A stretch of DNA of 64,000 nt from Daucus carota subsp. sativus (lineage: Eukaryota > Streptophyta > Magnoliopsida > Apiales > Apiaceae), in assembly GCF_001625215.2 (NCBI RefSeq), contig NC_030385.2, positions 24,359,135 to 24,423,134 on the forward strand, written 5' to 3'. Position 1 is the first letter of the stretch. Each line of letters begins with the position of its first letter. This document shows positions 10,663-22,253 of the stretch, piece by piece. The position numbers and the translations under genes were made by a program. Under the pieces are notes generated by a model, which was not told the DNA's origin, searched no databases, and saw only the letters and a program-made list of their open reading frames with translations.

Positions 10663-13600
10663 GGGGGGGGTTGGCCAAAAATGCTATCTGTATAATGATT
10701 GCTAACCTCGGACAAATTCCCAAGGAAATGGTTAGACCCAAGAGCCTGGGACTTGATACTCTGCCATTTACGCACCAGACTTTCAGCTAATCTTGCATCC
10801 ATCTTGGGCACTTCTTCTAAAATTTCATCTGTGGAAGAACCTGCAAATAGAATTTGTATTTCAACTTGCAGAATGTTTCTATGTCTTAAGGATTCTAGTA
10901 AAGGAATAAAGAAATGTAACGGCAAGCGAGATTATTATGCACTTGCTTTGTTTTAGTAGTAAATAATAAATATATTATATGATCTTGAAGGCATTTACCT
11001 TCTCTAACGATATGAAACTAACAAAAAACATTCACTAGGAACTGCAAACTCCACACAAGAAACTAGGCTGTAGAGGAATAAATTTCAACATATGTGACCT
11101 AGAGTAACCTCTTTGTGTTTCTAGGAACGTTGCTGCACCCGAAAGATGCAACAAGAGCTGTAATTTAAAAAAACGCATCATAATTCGAAAACCCAAGAGT
11201 CTGTGTAAGGTCTGAATTTGTGGCAGAGAGAAATAGCTGATGGTAAGAGCCTCTTACCTTGGCAGAATGCCCATCCCTCTTACTAACAGGGAAATTATAA
11301 AAAAAGACAAATATAAAAGCAAGAGAAACTTCACCAGCGGAAATTTTGAAAAAAACTTGAGCATTTAAACAGGCTGTCCTTGAAGTTGGTGTAGACTAAA
11401 AATATGGGAATAATGGAAAAGACAAGGGTGGTATATTGAAAAGAGACCAAATAAGTCATTTAAGTGCTCCCATAAAAAGTTTCACATGAATATTAGATAC
11501 TTGTAATAAGAAATTAAATGGATCATACCCACATTGATGACATCAGAAGCCACTGCAGAACCTTCATCCACAGGTGAAACTACATATCTGTTCCTAAATG
11601 GGAGATACTTCAGGCCAGCTAAAGTTAGAAATCCAACTACTACCCCAGCAACCATAATCTTTACACTGGCATCTTTGATTTTGTGGGTAATCATTTCCTG
11701 TTCCAGTAAATCATAGGGTCTATCTTCCTCGGCATTAATGACTATATCGGCGGAAACATCTGGATAGAGTTGACGGCCATACTCATCCAACTCAACTGCA
11801 ATTTCGGACCTGCTTGCCTCATCATAACCTTGACGTCTCACGGTTGCCTCCTCAGGGCCAAGTGGAAATACTTTCTTCAATGCTTGAATTGCACTGATCT
11901 TAACATTGTCGAACACTGCAGTAGCTTCAGCTCCAATTCGTGCTATGGCTGCTGCAGCAGCTAATGGTGAAGCACCTACTCTCTCCAGCCTTTCTAAATA
12001 TCGAAGGACACTAGGATCATCATAATAATCTCCAAGTTTGAATACAATATCATTGGTTTCCCTAAATCTTGGAAAGACCACTTCCATCAACCACGTTTCC
12101 AATAGCTTACAAAGTCCAGGAAGGAGATCATTTTCCTCGTCAACTGTAGAATTTTCAGTAACGAACTTAATTATGGACGGGTCTCTATAAGCTGAGTTCT
12201 CATTATCCAAACCCAAACACCTGCAGCACTCGTCAACTTCCCCCACAAGAAGGGAACAAATACCTCTCTCCAGTGCAAAGTCAATCTCGCTATTTTCTCC
12301 ATCATTATAGACAGACATAGAGTTCCCCAGAGCTGTTACCTTAGTTTGCTGAAGTTGTAGAAACAGGTTATCAGCATCTCGTATGAGGTGAGGCTTTTTG
12401 CTGGTAAATGCTTGAGCCACAAGTGCGAGCGCAACTCCATAAACTTCGAAGCTCTGTGCTGGTATATTACTTGGTGTAGCAACAAATAGATCAACCTTAA
12501 ACAGGAAAGAAAAGAAAAGCTGGTGAGGGGAATGTGAAAATAATATATACATACAGATAAATGAGGCTAAATTCGCAACATAGAATAGAAACCACAATTA
12601 ACTCTATAATTACCTGCTCAGCTGCTGTCATTGATAAGAAGGCTTCATTCATAAAATCTTCACGGGTAAATCCCCCAGAGACGGCAGTAGCCCCACCGCC
12701 TCCTACAGCCCACAAAATGTTGCGAACACCTTGAAGGCCCTCGGCTCTCTTTGTCCGGTACTCTTCACCAAGTGGAAGAGCTAAGAGTTCCAAAACATAG
12801 CGTGGGTTGATCTCTTCCAGTGTCTCATCAATCTGTGCTTGTAAATCTGGCGCAAGACTACTTGCACCCTCCTCCTGCATGAAGATACACAAATAATCTA
12901 TTCTTGTAAATTCATTAGAGACATCATTTTAACATTTTGACTTTCATGCTCAAATTCAAGGAAGCATATGCAGGTAAGGTAGATGAGAAAGCTAGATTGT
13001 TACAAACTGAATTGATAACCATACCACTATATCTTTTGTTCAGTATTTAAACCACCTAAACCCATAATAATTACCAGGAAGAATATCAACAAACTGAGCT
13101 CGAAAATTTAAGAACTGTCAACATCCAATACAAACACGACGACAAAAGGTAGTCATGTTTGATTTAGCAAAAAAAAAAAGGTGGTCACGTTTGACCATTT
13201 ACACTTAAAGCTTTGTAGCATAAAACATTATTCATGAGGCTAGGAGAAGGTACTGACATGTAAGAACAGTCACAACAAAATTAGTATCCGAAGTGTGCAA
13301 GGGTTTGACATCACACTGGTCGGTGGAAACAACTGAATGTCATTGGCACTACAACTGCATAATTAACAAAGACTACAACATTAACTATCTGATTTCTCAA
13401 TTGTGTCTGCAACAGGGGCTTAAAAAGCAATATAGATTGACTACATTTAGCATTACAAAGATATAGAGAGAGAAAATCCAACCTGCAACAATTTCAATGC
13501 CCTCTCAAGATACTCACAACCCCTTACATAATCCGGTGGCGATAAAGCCATAGCATCCCTCGAGAAGTCAACATAAGCAAGTGACATAGCTAAGACCACA

Positions 13601-14314
13601 TCTTGCTTGAATGATTTCCCCAGCCTTTCCCTTAGCAAACTCTCACCAACTTGTAAAACAACTTCAGACTCCCCCACTTCTTGCAACAAGCACAATGCTC
13701 CTGGAACCTACAAAAAAATTCAAACTTTTAGAAACCCATCATCAACAATTATTCAAAACACCCAATCCACACCATCAATTAAACATATATATTACATTAT
13801 CAAATGGGACTTGAGTAATAATAGTATCAAACTCATCCTCTACAAGGCTTTGATTATACTCTCTTTTAGACCTAGGGTTAACCAAAGTCTCACAAGCAGC
13901 TTCAAGAATCTGTCTTCTACTAATCAAAGCATTTTCACTAAACCCAAATTGGGGTTGCTTAGAAACCCTGGCTTCATAAGCCCTTCTAATCCCATCAGCA
14001 AGAAAGTGTGTTTCAGCCCCAAGAACTCTATAAAAATCAATGGGGATTGACACATTGCGTTCAGGTGAAGAGGGTTTTGGTGGGTATGGAAGAGAGGGTG
14101 GGGAATGCTCTAAAAGGTTGGAACTTGAAGTGGAAGAAGGGAGAAATTGAAAGTCTGAGAGGAGTCTATCAGCCCATTTGCTGGCTGAGAAGCTATTAGT
14201 GTTGTTTGTGGTGTTGGTTATAGTGAACAACTTGGTGGCTCTTTTAGTTGTGGGTGGATGGGGAAGGAGGGCTCTTGTGTATGTGGGGATGTTTAGGTGC
14301 CTCAGAGCTTCCAT
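10193..14314 (-). CDS. ARC6: ARC6, chloroplast division protein (6 exons)
   Basis: Exons in coding order: 14314-13796, 13707-13483, 12874-12614, 12495-11529, 10840-10707 and 10483-10193, all with GT..AG borders and consistent phases. They give about 798 residues, against about 800 in Arabidopsis. ARC6 spans the chloroplast inner envelope and tethers the FtsZ ring: its stromal part binds FtsZ2 and its intermembrane-space end binds PDV2. Visible features are a Ser/Thr-rich transit peptide (about 1-60), the J-like domain from FYRVLGAETHFLADGIRRAY (about 94-113) without an HPD motif, and a conserved SLAPDLQAQIDETLEEI block. One transmembrane helix lies near 614-635 (VAGVVVGFLTLAGLKYL). The ARC6/IMS domain at the C-terminus ends WKITEGAVLKS. 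Conservation runs the whole length with no break, so the gene should be functional. Confidence 0.97.
10629..10670. repeat. (TG)n followed by a 25-base G run in ARC6 intron 5
   Basis: Alternating TG from 10629 is followed by an unbroken G run at 10646-10670. It lies within intron 5 of ARC6 (10484-10706) and reads as poly-C then CA repeats in the transcript. Length is likely to vary between individuals and in assembly. Confidence 0.9.
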
Positions 14315-14628
14315 GGGAGTGGAAATGAAGAAATGATGTTTGTCAAGTGATAAAATATTAAAGTGAAACCTTGCACAATGTATTCGTCTGTATGTATGGT
14401 CCCTGTATGTATTAGTTTTGGTTTTAAAGTGCTTCTGTTTTGTTCAGTGCATTATTGGACTTCAACATGGACTGTGATGAACAAAAATATCTAGAGAAAC
14501 CCTAGCAATGTCCTGTAATTCTGTAAATGTAATTAATGGAGATATATTTCTGTTTCGTGCATTATATATTTTGCATTTAAGTTAAGGGTTTTGGTCCTGA
14601 CAACTGATTGTGAGAGACTTTATCTAAC
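14315..14628. other. ARC6 upstream region
   Basis: AT-rich promoter-side sequence of ARC6, transcribed leftwards. No repeat or coding signal was identified. Confidence 0.4.
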
Positions 14629-14924
14629 AGCTCCATTACCATCAAATATGTATTTCAAGGGTCCGCGGACAGAAACTTTCCCTGTACGCGAAAAATTATA
14701 GCGGATACTTAAAAAAATGAAGTTTTAATCTGGAATTTTGAAATATAGATTCGATGGTCTTGAAAGTGTGTGTTAAGGGCTCCATTACCATCAGATATGT
14801 ATTTTAAGGGTCCGCGGACAGGAACTTTCCCTGTACGCGGAAAATTATAGTGGATACTTAAAAAATGAAGTTTTAATTTGGATCTTTGAAATATAGATTC
14901 GATGGCTGGAAGTGTGTGTTAAGG
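14629..14924. repeat. Two diverged direct repeats of about 150 bp
   Basis: 14629-14776 and 14779-14924 share the order ctccattaccatca, gggtccgcggacag, aactttccctgtacgcg and ttgatggct-like endings, with scattered differences. Function unknown; not coding. Confidence 0.75.
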
Positions 14925-15960
14925 GACCAGGACCTTTAAGTTAATTATATGGTTCCATCAGGGGCTTGTATATATCAGGTATTTTAAGATTTGTTCTCAA
15001 AATTTGTTTTCATTTTTTGTTAGTGATATATGATTGGTTCCATCCACGCTTGTAATGATTGGAATTCATGTATGCATATTAACTATTCAATTACAATCAA
15101 ATATTTATCGGTCAATTTGTTTGAGAGAAAATTTTAGATATAATTAAGAATACTTAGCGGTACTCATAAAATAAAGGATTATAATAATTTATTTTGTTTT
15201 ATTATTATAACTTTATATTTGAACAAGTAAGAGTAAAATCATAAGAATTAAATATATAGAAATTATAAAATAATGATAATCTAGATAATTCTTTATGTCA
15301 AAAAAATAGAGGATGGATAGTGGTTATTGACCGACAAATTTGAGAACTATCTAATCATTTAGGAAACCGTATGACACTTCGTGATTACATTTCCCTACAT
15401 CAGATTGCTTGTTTAGATAGATCTCGGACTTGCTCTTATAATTTAAGAATTTTCTGCTTTTCTTCAATATTTTTTTTTATTATTTTACACTTTAATTTTT
15501 TCTTCAATATTTGTTATTACTGAAAGATAGGATATTTACATTCCCAATATTTGAGTTTTGAAATCGTTTAGGATAATTTTTAGACTTGTTCTCACTATTT
15601 AAGAATTTTTTGCTTTTTTTCTGGTATTCTTATTATTATACAAGAGAGAATTTTTTTTCCGATCTTCTTATAATTATGGAGAGATGGAACATGAGAGAAG
15701 ATGAGATTCTTCATTATCCACCTCGTTATTCGCTTATTGGAGTCCAAAGACTCAATCAAACATGTAAAACCTTTCAAATCACCGAAAACATGAGATTCTT
15801 CGTTATTTGCTTATTAGAGTTCAAAAATTCAATCAAATATGCAAAACCTTTCAAATTCCCAGCGTTAGGGTAATTTTTGAACACGAATCATCAAAATTGT
15901 TTGGAACATCATTTGAGTACCACTTGGAGTCTTAAACATTATACAAAAAAAGTATCTTCT
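14925..15960. other. Intergenic with a small internal duplication
   Basis: AT-rich, no supported gene. A segment around 15695-15770 is repeated in diverged form at 15790-15860 (tgagattcttc, gttatt, cttattggagt, aaaacctttcaaat). Sequence near 15432 (gacttgctctta) resembles one end of the GAGCAAGTC MITE family, but no partner end was found. Confidence 0.4.
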
Positions 15961-16155
15961 GAACGAGCTTAAAAAAGTGACTTCTTGTTTAGAATAAAGA
16001 AATGGATTAAAAGTGAGAAGTAAATAAGTTAATAAATTTTTTAGAAAAGAAGTAGAAACTCTGGGAAAAAAAAGCTAGCATTCTCTTAGAAATACTTCTA
16101 CTTATTTACACAAACGAGTCAAGAAAAAACAGAAGTAGGAGCAAGCTCCTACGAA
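15961..16155. mobile_element. Dispersed repeat, MITE-like
   Basis: This segment matches 32406-32600 in the same orientation, with shared blocks gtgagaagtaaataagttaa, gctagcattctc and ttacacaaacg. Ends are not sharp and no clear target duplication was found. It is probably an old MITE. Confidence 0.5.
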
Positions 16156-16577
16156 ACAATCAGGAGCTTATAATAGAACTTATTTAACTTTTAAGCTCTC
16201 TGTAAGATATGAAGTACTATTAGAATTATGGTTCTTCAACAGAATATGCCCAAAGGCAACAGTAATAAAACTGCTAAATGCAAAGTACAAAAATATAAAC
16301 TATGCCCAAAGGCAACAGTAAAATATGTCTTCATAAGAAACGGGCATCATCAGTTTGATTTATATATGGCTTAAGAAAGTGACATCATCCAAATAATTTA
16401 ACATATAAACACCATTAATGTAAATATCCCGAATAAGACTTCCACAAGCCTCAAAAGCTAGAAGGGAGTTCAAGCAGTCGCTGCCAACAAAATACATCTC
16501 TGCTTAAATCCAACTGTATCATCGAGGAAATTTGTAGCACTACTACAACCCAGCTTGCTCGCAAATAGTTGGCTCGT

Positions 16578-18108
16578 TTAATCAGCTCTAGACTGACCAG
16601 CCCTGGATGAGAGGATGATGCCGACAATAAGCCCATAGAGAGCCAAAGCCTCGGCAAAAATGAGGATAAGAATCATTCCGACAAAAAGCTTTGGCTGCTG
16701 AGCATTAGCTCTGTAAGATAGAGCAACAATATAAGTACAGCATACCTTAACATGATAGCATAACAACACATATATTAACAAGCCAATACACGGAAAATAG
16801 TATCCATATTCCTCTAAATGAATTCATAGACTTATAAAAACAACACAAGCAAAACAATACTCCGTATAACTTATTTCTTTCAAGTTTTCTGGGAGATTGA
16901 GGAAATCTTTGTACGATGGGGAGAACAAGAGCACGTCTTCCCAACAACATAAAGATTTCGTTCTAATATGCTTTTACAAAAATGATAGACAAATATCTGG
17001 AAAGAGTATGTTAAACCACCTAGCACTGTAGCCCATTCATATCGTGACATCTATTCTTTTTTGGTATGTTATGATTATCCAGGTGCCTTACCCTGCATTC
17101 CTTTTAAAACAAAGACTTCACTTTCTTCCTTCTTTCTACTTGTTGGTTCTAATCTCATGTAATAATTGTCCATTAAATCCCTAATATTTAAGTAATCAAT
17201 TACCCACCAACCAGCCCGTCTAGCTCAGTTGGTAGAGCGCAAGGCTCTTAACCTTGTGGTCGTGGGTTCGAGCCCCACGGTGGGCGCTTATCCTTTTGAA
17301 TTATCTGATTAAGTAGGTACTCGCTTTCCTTTCAGATATTCACTTTCTCCCTTCTCTATACTCGTTGTCAATAATTCAATTCCAGTAAAAGTTGCAAGTT
17401 GAATCCCTACTATTTATCTATTCCAACACTAAACCAACCCACCAGCCCGTCTAGCTCAGTTGGTAGAGCGCAAGGCTCTTAACCTTGTGGTCGTGGGTTC
17501 GAGCCCCACGGTGGGCGGATAAACCAACATACATCCTTTTTGGCTTATCACAGAGAGTTTTCCAAGCCACACTAGAGTATGATAATTCAGTATACAATCC
17601 TTTTTGGCTTATCACAGAGAGTTTTCCAAGCCACACTAGAGTATGAAAATTCAGTATACAATCAACTCCTATAGCAGCATTCCTAGACAAATAACCGAAT
17701 CAAAAACATACATACGCCGACAATAAAACGATCAAAAACATTTTTACTAAATATAACTAGTAGAGAAACATAGGAATCAAGGATAGATAGCAGCACTTCA
17801 GTATCCATATATATATATGTATGATCAGCAATTCCAACACATATAATCGAATTAAAAACACACATTCTTGAACACAAATATGACGAAAACATCTACTATA
17901 TACAAGTAGAAATGTAATCGAAGATTACCTAACACCGGCATCACCAACAATCCCAATAGCCATACCAGCAGAAAGACCCGCCAGACCGCAAGCAAGACCG
18001 GACGAAAGATGAGCATAGCCATCAAACAAATAATACGACTTGGCCTTGGGATTAATTCCAGTACTAATAATAACCGCAATAATCAAACCGTAAATTCCCA
18101 ACACACCA

Positions 18109-18142
<34 letters not shown>

Positions 18143-18404
18143 ATTCCGGCCTCATCACCCCCATCGACGCCACTCCAACGCCACTCTTCGCCGTTCCGTA
18201 CGCCGCTCCCATACCTACAACACCACATCACAACCGTAATTCAAACAATCAGATAATTATTATATTCAATTCCAAAATACACAAAATTATATGTGGATCA
18301 GGGGCAGTGAGATGATGATTACATGAGAAGACAAGAGCAGCAGCAGCGCCGAGAAAGCCGAAGAAGGGGGCGGTTTCATCGCCACTGAATGCAGTAGAAG
18401 ACAT
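16578..18404 (-). CDS. VHA-c: V-ATPase 16-kDa proteolipid subunit c (3 exons)
   Basis: Exons in coding order: 18404-18323, 18214-17929 and 16710-16578, GT..AG borders, 166 residues. Subunit c forms the rotating proton-carrying ring of the vacuolar/endomembrane H+-ATPase. The protein has four membrane helices and is nearly identical to Arabidopsis VHA-c, including [39 protein letters not shown] and [15 protein letters not shown]. The essential proton-binding glutamate is in FAEALALYG (about residue 143). Splitting of the two half-repeats by introns is clear. A TATA-like TTTATAAAC lies about 80 bases before the ATG. Intron 2 (16711-17928) holds two tRNA-Lys genes on the opposite strand. Full length and conserved, so functional. 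Confidence 0.98.
17214..17286 (+). tRNA. tRNA-Lys (CTT), copy 1
   Basis: Complete 73-nt cloverleaf: acceptor GCCCGTC with GGTGGGC (two G-U pairs), D-arm TAGCTCAGTTGGTAGAGC, anticodon loop CTCTTAA (anticodon CTT), T-arm GTGGGTTCGAGCCCCAC, discriminator G. A short T run follows at 17292-17296. It lies inside intron 2 of VHA-c, antisense to that gene. Confidence 0.95.
17445..17517 (+). tRNA. tRNA-Lys (CTT), copy 2
   Basis: Identical in sequence to the copy at 17214-17286, 231 bases downstream. The flanks of the two copies share only diverged pyrimidine-rich blocks, so the locus duplicated in tandem long enough ago for flanks, but not the genes, to drift. A T run at 17537-17541 serves as terminator. 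Also inside VHA-c intron 2 on the opposite strand. Confidence 0.95.
17535..17662. repeat. Two tandem 64-bp repeats
   Basis: Units 17535-17598 and 17599-17662 are nearly identical (one a/t difference in 'tatgataattc' versus 'tatgaaaattc'). They sit directly after the second tRNA-Lys gene, within VHA-c intron 2. Confidence 0.9.
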
Positions 18405-18482
18405 GATGATCGATCAAGAAATGAAGAAGCTTTAGATCTGAATCGATGGATTGTAACTATGATTGATCCAAATAATGTGTGT

Positions 18483-18491
18483 GTTTATAAA
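18483..18491 (-). promoter_or_regulatory. TATA-like element of VHA-c
   Basis: On the minus strand the sequence reads tttataaac within an AT-rich run, about 80 bases upstream of the VHA-c ATG at 18404. This spacing would allow a 5' UTR of about 50 bases. Inference from sequence only. Confidence 0.35.
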
Positions 18492-18690
18492 TTATTATAC
18501 GGGTTGTATTGTTATTGAATGTACGTGGCGACAGAGATAGAGAGATCTGTGGATCGATCACTGCCTTTCCTTTTGATTTATCGTTTCACGGAACGAACCT
18601 TCCTGCGTGTTTCCTTTTCCTTTCCCTTTTTTTTTTTTTTTTTTCTGTCTTGGCGTTTTTACTCACAAAAAATACTACCGTTATCAACTG

Positions 18691-18921
18691 CTCCCTCCGT
18701 TCCTTTATATTAGTCATTTTCATTTTTTGCACGTGTTTTGATGTGCAAAAAAAACGTATTCACCCATTATTTTTCAAAAATTTTTTTCTCAACAAAAATA
18801 TAGATGTTAAACTTTTATTCAGAAAAAGAAAATTTGAAAAATAATACATAAAAGTATGTTTTTGTACACCTCAAATTACGCGCACAAAATCAAAACGACT
18901 AATAAAAAGGAACGGAGGGAG
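18691..18921. mobile_element. CTCCCTCCGT MITE upstream of VHA-c
   Basis: Ends ctccctccgttcct and aggaacggagggag are complementary, 231 bp, TA on the right and mutated TG on the left. It lies about 290 bases upstream of the VHA-c ATG and could carry or alter promoter elements. Confidence 0.75.
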
Positions 18922-19208
18922 TAATGTTCATTTGACTAACCTTATTTTCATAAATAAATTTTTATTGTAGAGAAAATACATAGTATTTTTTTCTGAAATA
19001 ATTTCTTAATTTTTCTGCTACAAAATGAATATAAAATTCCTCCTTAACATTTAAATCTAAAAAAAATTGAAAATATACAATTCCAAAAAATATAAGCCCT
19101 TAAATTTGATTTTTTTTTTCCCGGAAACACACCCTTATTATATAGTTATAGAGTAAAAGGTTGCAGATAAATGACAAGTAGAAATATATTTTTTTTATTA
19201 ACTGAGTT

Positions 19209-19661
19209 AAGCCGCCGTCTATTTTACCTGAGGGGCTTCCATCGGCTTTCACCGGTGGAAAGCCCCAATCTTGTTTTCTTTTCTTACTATTAGTTAATCT
19301 CTTGTTTTCTTCAATAAGTTCCCAATTTATTTGGGTTTTGTTTGGTCTCTCCTTCTGTGAGAGTTTGATTTTTGTTTGGGTTTTGTGTGTTCATCATGTC
19401 CGGGATTACAGATCTGCTGGATTTTCATGACATTGATTCAGTGATAAAGGTTTGTATGGTGATGCATTTATGGTCGATTGCTCAAAACAACATTGGGAGT
19501 ATTACAGCATGTACATATCTCTTCAAAAAATCGCTTGGTTGCCTACCGAAGAAGGAAGGATTCAACGGCGATATGATTCTGCGTTTGTTCAATTTCGATT
19601 ATATCTGTAGATGCCGTATGACTTTTCATTATTGAATTATTTTCTTTTTTCAAAAAAAAAA
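19209..19661 (+). pseudogene. Retroposed, poly(A)-tailed gene fragment
   Basis: A segment ending in a run of about 13 A (19651-19663) is flanked by direct repeats aactgagtt (19200-19208 and 19662-19670), the signature of an mRNA inserted by LINE machinery. It includes a short open frame (from ATG 19396) starting MSGITDLLDFHDIDSVIKV, then MHLWSIAQNN. This resembles the start of the OB-fold in plant replication protein A-like (DUF223) proteins, but only weakly. The frame stops at 19635 without completing a domain. A small hairpin, ggggcttcc facing ggaaagcccc, lies at 19231-19267. Parent gene uncertain. Confidence 0.45.
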
Positions 19662-19676
19662 AACTGAGTTGACATA

Positions 19677-19890
19677 CTCCCTCTGATCCTTTTTATAAGT
19701 CACTTGGATTTTTTGTACACAATTCTATATGCTTTGACCACCTATTTAAGATTATTTAAAAAAAAAAATTTCTGAATAAAAATATATATCTCATATTTTA
19801 ATTAAGAAAAAGAAAATTTTAGAAAAAATTATTTTAAATAGGTTGTCAAAGCACGCAGAATTGAGTGCTAAGTGACTTATAAAAAGGGAG
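19677..19890. mobile_element. CTCCCT-type MITE
   Basis: Ends ctccctctgatcctttttataagtcact and the complement agtgacttataaaaagggag, flanked by TA at 19675-19676 and 19891-19892, 214 bp. The right end has lost a few bases relative to the left. Confidence 0.7.
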
Positions 19891-19892
19891 TA

Positions 19893-20462
19893 CAAAATTA
19901 AAATTTTACTCCTTAGTACTCGTCCTATCAAATACAGTTCATTTTAGTTCAGTACTTCAGTGTTGTACTTTGAGCTGGCTTTGATAATCACTCACTTTTC
20001 ACATTACAACACTCCCCTGATTGTCAAATATGTGTCATTACAAAGATTAACAATTCAAGTCCTAATATATGATTAACCATCCAAGTCCTAATATATGATT
20101 CCTGCTCCAACTGAAATGTTAGCCATCAGAGAGCAGAATAATCTCAAGCACGCATCTGAAATTAATTGTGATAGCGGTATAGATTAGTAATGCCCATAAC
20201 TTTTAACATTAATCGTTTACACAAAGGACTATTCACAGAACATCATCCTACAATGCAGGATGTAATAAATCGCAAATCAACAAAGACACTAATTAAGGAT
20301 AAGCCTCGTCCAAGTATGAAGTAGTGATGCCTTATATACTTCTACTGTTCTACTTCTACAAGAGTCCTGCACTAGTAATATGATGTATTAGTTTAGGTAT
20401 GTTTATTTTACCTTATCAGTTGGGTATTATCCCGATGGAGCATTCAAGCCAGTCTTGCCTTC
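19893..20462. other. Intergenic, nothing recognised
   Basis: No supported gene or repeat. Confidence 0.4.
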
Positions 20463-20470
20463 ACAGCAGG

Positions 20471-20657
20471 CAGGGGCGGATCTAGCCCATAAATGTTAGG
20501 AGGGCACGAAGCAGATTTTCGGAAAACACTTATATATTTTTAAATTTTTTGGGGGCACTTTTATATTTTTCAAAATTTAGAATGGTGAAAAAATGTAAAA
20601 AAAAAAAATTTAGTGGGGACACGTGTCCCCACGTGCCTCTTCCTAGATCCGCCCCTG
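20471..20657. mobile_element. 187-bp hAT-type MITE
   Basis: Perfect 15-bp TIRs caggggcggatctag and ctagatccgcccctg, flanked by a perfect 8-bp target duplication acagcagg (20463-20470 and 20658-20665). No coding capacity; the open frame through it is a by-product. Confidence 0.9.
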
Positions 20658-20665
20658 ACAGCAGG

Positions 20666-21852
20666 TATTATTTCTTTCAATGTTCTCAAACCTCTGGTGT
20701 TTACATGGTTGATATTCTCCAACTAGGAAGCATGGACTCTTCAGAATGAGTGCCGTATGCATGTCTGATTCGCCCTACTCAGCGACTCCGCTGAGCACGT
20801 ATCTGACATGCCATGTGGCGTCACTGGCGTGTCGACATGCATGCAGCACTGGACTTGCCTTCGACAATAGAGCGGCAACCTTAAAAAAGGCCTAATAGCC
20901 TGCTTTTTAAGGCTCTAAGGACCAACAACCTTCTTTCTAACCTAAATCTACAGCCTCTCTCATCTTTCTTCTCTCGTATCCACTTCTTTTGTTCCTCTCA
21001 TATACAAATAATGCTTTAAGGATTACACTTCTACAAAAAAAACAAAAAGGGTTCAAACGAGGAATGCTTGATACTAATTAAACAAACTTGAATGAAAAAG
21101 GCCCTAGTATTGTCTCAGATATATGGATTCTTCTAGGAATGAGAAAATGCATCAGAATGAATCTAATATCTGATTACCACTTATTGTAAAGATAGTTTTA
21201 TTAATAATGAATGAAATTACATATATAAATCCTACTATTATTATAGTTACTTTTTCTTGACGAATCCCTGTATCCTAGACTTTTTGATAACTAGCGAATC
21301 CCCAGGACGTGTCCCGTGTCGCCGTATCCGAATCCGCGCTTCCTAGTTCCCCAATTGAATTCCTTACTTAGATATTAAAAGCACGCAATTACCAAAAGCA
21401 TATAAAGCCTCATACGCAGTAGGATTTGGAATACGTTTTGAAATCATCCATACTGTAATAGTGCAATACAATTCTGTAGCACTGCGCTCCTGAGTCCTGA
21501 TGCTTTTAGGGACACTAAGTTTAGTTCTGAACATATTTTCGCGTTCTGTAGACTCAGCTCTACCAAGAGGATCGGATTGGTTTGAGAGCACTGGATGAAG
21601 ATGGTCGGGTTAAGTACATTAGGGTGTCTGGAAATCATCTTGCAATTTCTTACGAGGACATGAAAAATATATTGTCCCTTACTTGGAAGAGGGAGCATCA
21701 ACTACAGGAAGCAACATGAAGAAAACTGCTACGCACTGGCGGTTGTATGAAGCATGGTGAGGGAACTAAGAGGGATTATTATTATTTCGCAGGTTTTACT
21801 GAATTAAGAAACTTCACCTTGGAATATCCTAGTTAAGTTAGTGAATGGCTTG
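20666..21852. other. Intergenic, no gene supported
   Basis: Contains short open frames on the minus strand at 21364-21701 without any recognisable domain. The stretch 20740-20930 is more GC-rich than its surroundings but codes for nothing I recognise. Confidence 0.35.
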
Positions 21853-21855
21853 TTA

Positions 21856-22250
21856 GAGCATCTCCAACCATTGAAATCTCTTAGCTAAAAGGTGAGTTGA
21901 CATACTAAAAATAAAAAAATTTAGCCAACAGCTCGAAAAACTCATACTCCAACCATACCTAATGACTAAATTTGAATAATTTTAGCCAACCTCCTATAAA
22001 ATGACTAAATTTGTCGAACCTCTACAGGTCTGGAAGAAATTTGTAAGAAGATTGAACATCATTTATAATTACCATATTGAACTGATATATTCTATTTTAA
22101 TAATCTAAAATATTCATAACATACTATTTTTAAATTATAACCAGCCAATATAGCCAATACCAAAATGTCTTACAAGTTCAGCAAATTTCACATAATGTCT
22201 TACAGGTCCCATTTAGCCAACGATTATAGCTAACGCCGTTGGAGATGCTC
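21856..22250. mobile_element. Tourist-like MITE (GAGCATCTCCAAC)
   Basis: TIRs gagcatctccaac and gttggagatgctc, TTA duplications at 21853-21855 and 22251-22253, 395 bp. Fits PIF/Harbinger MITEs. The same TIR start occurs at the far right of the window (63819). Confidence 0.85.
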
Positions 22251-22253
22251 TTA

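Noticed and set aside
20549..20749. 66-aa ORF
   Set aside because: Runs through a hAT MITE with a poly-A stretch; no domain.
21364..21701. Minus-strand ORFs of 75 and 85 aa
   Set aside because: Overlap each other in different frames and match nothing I know.
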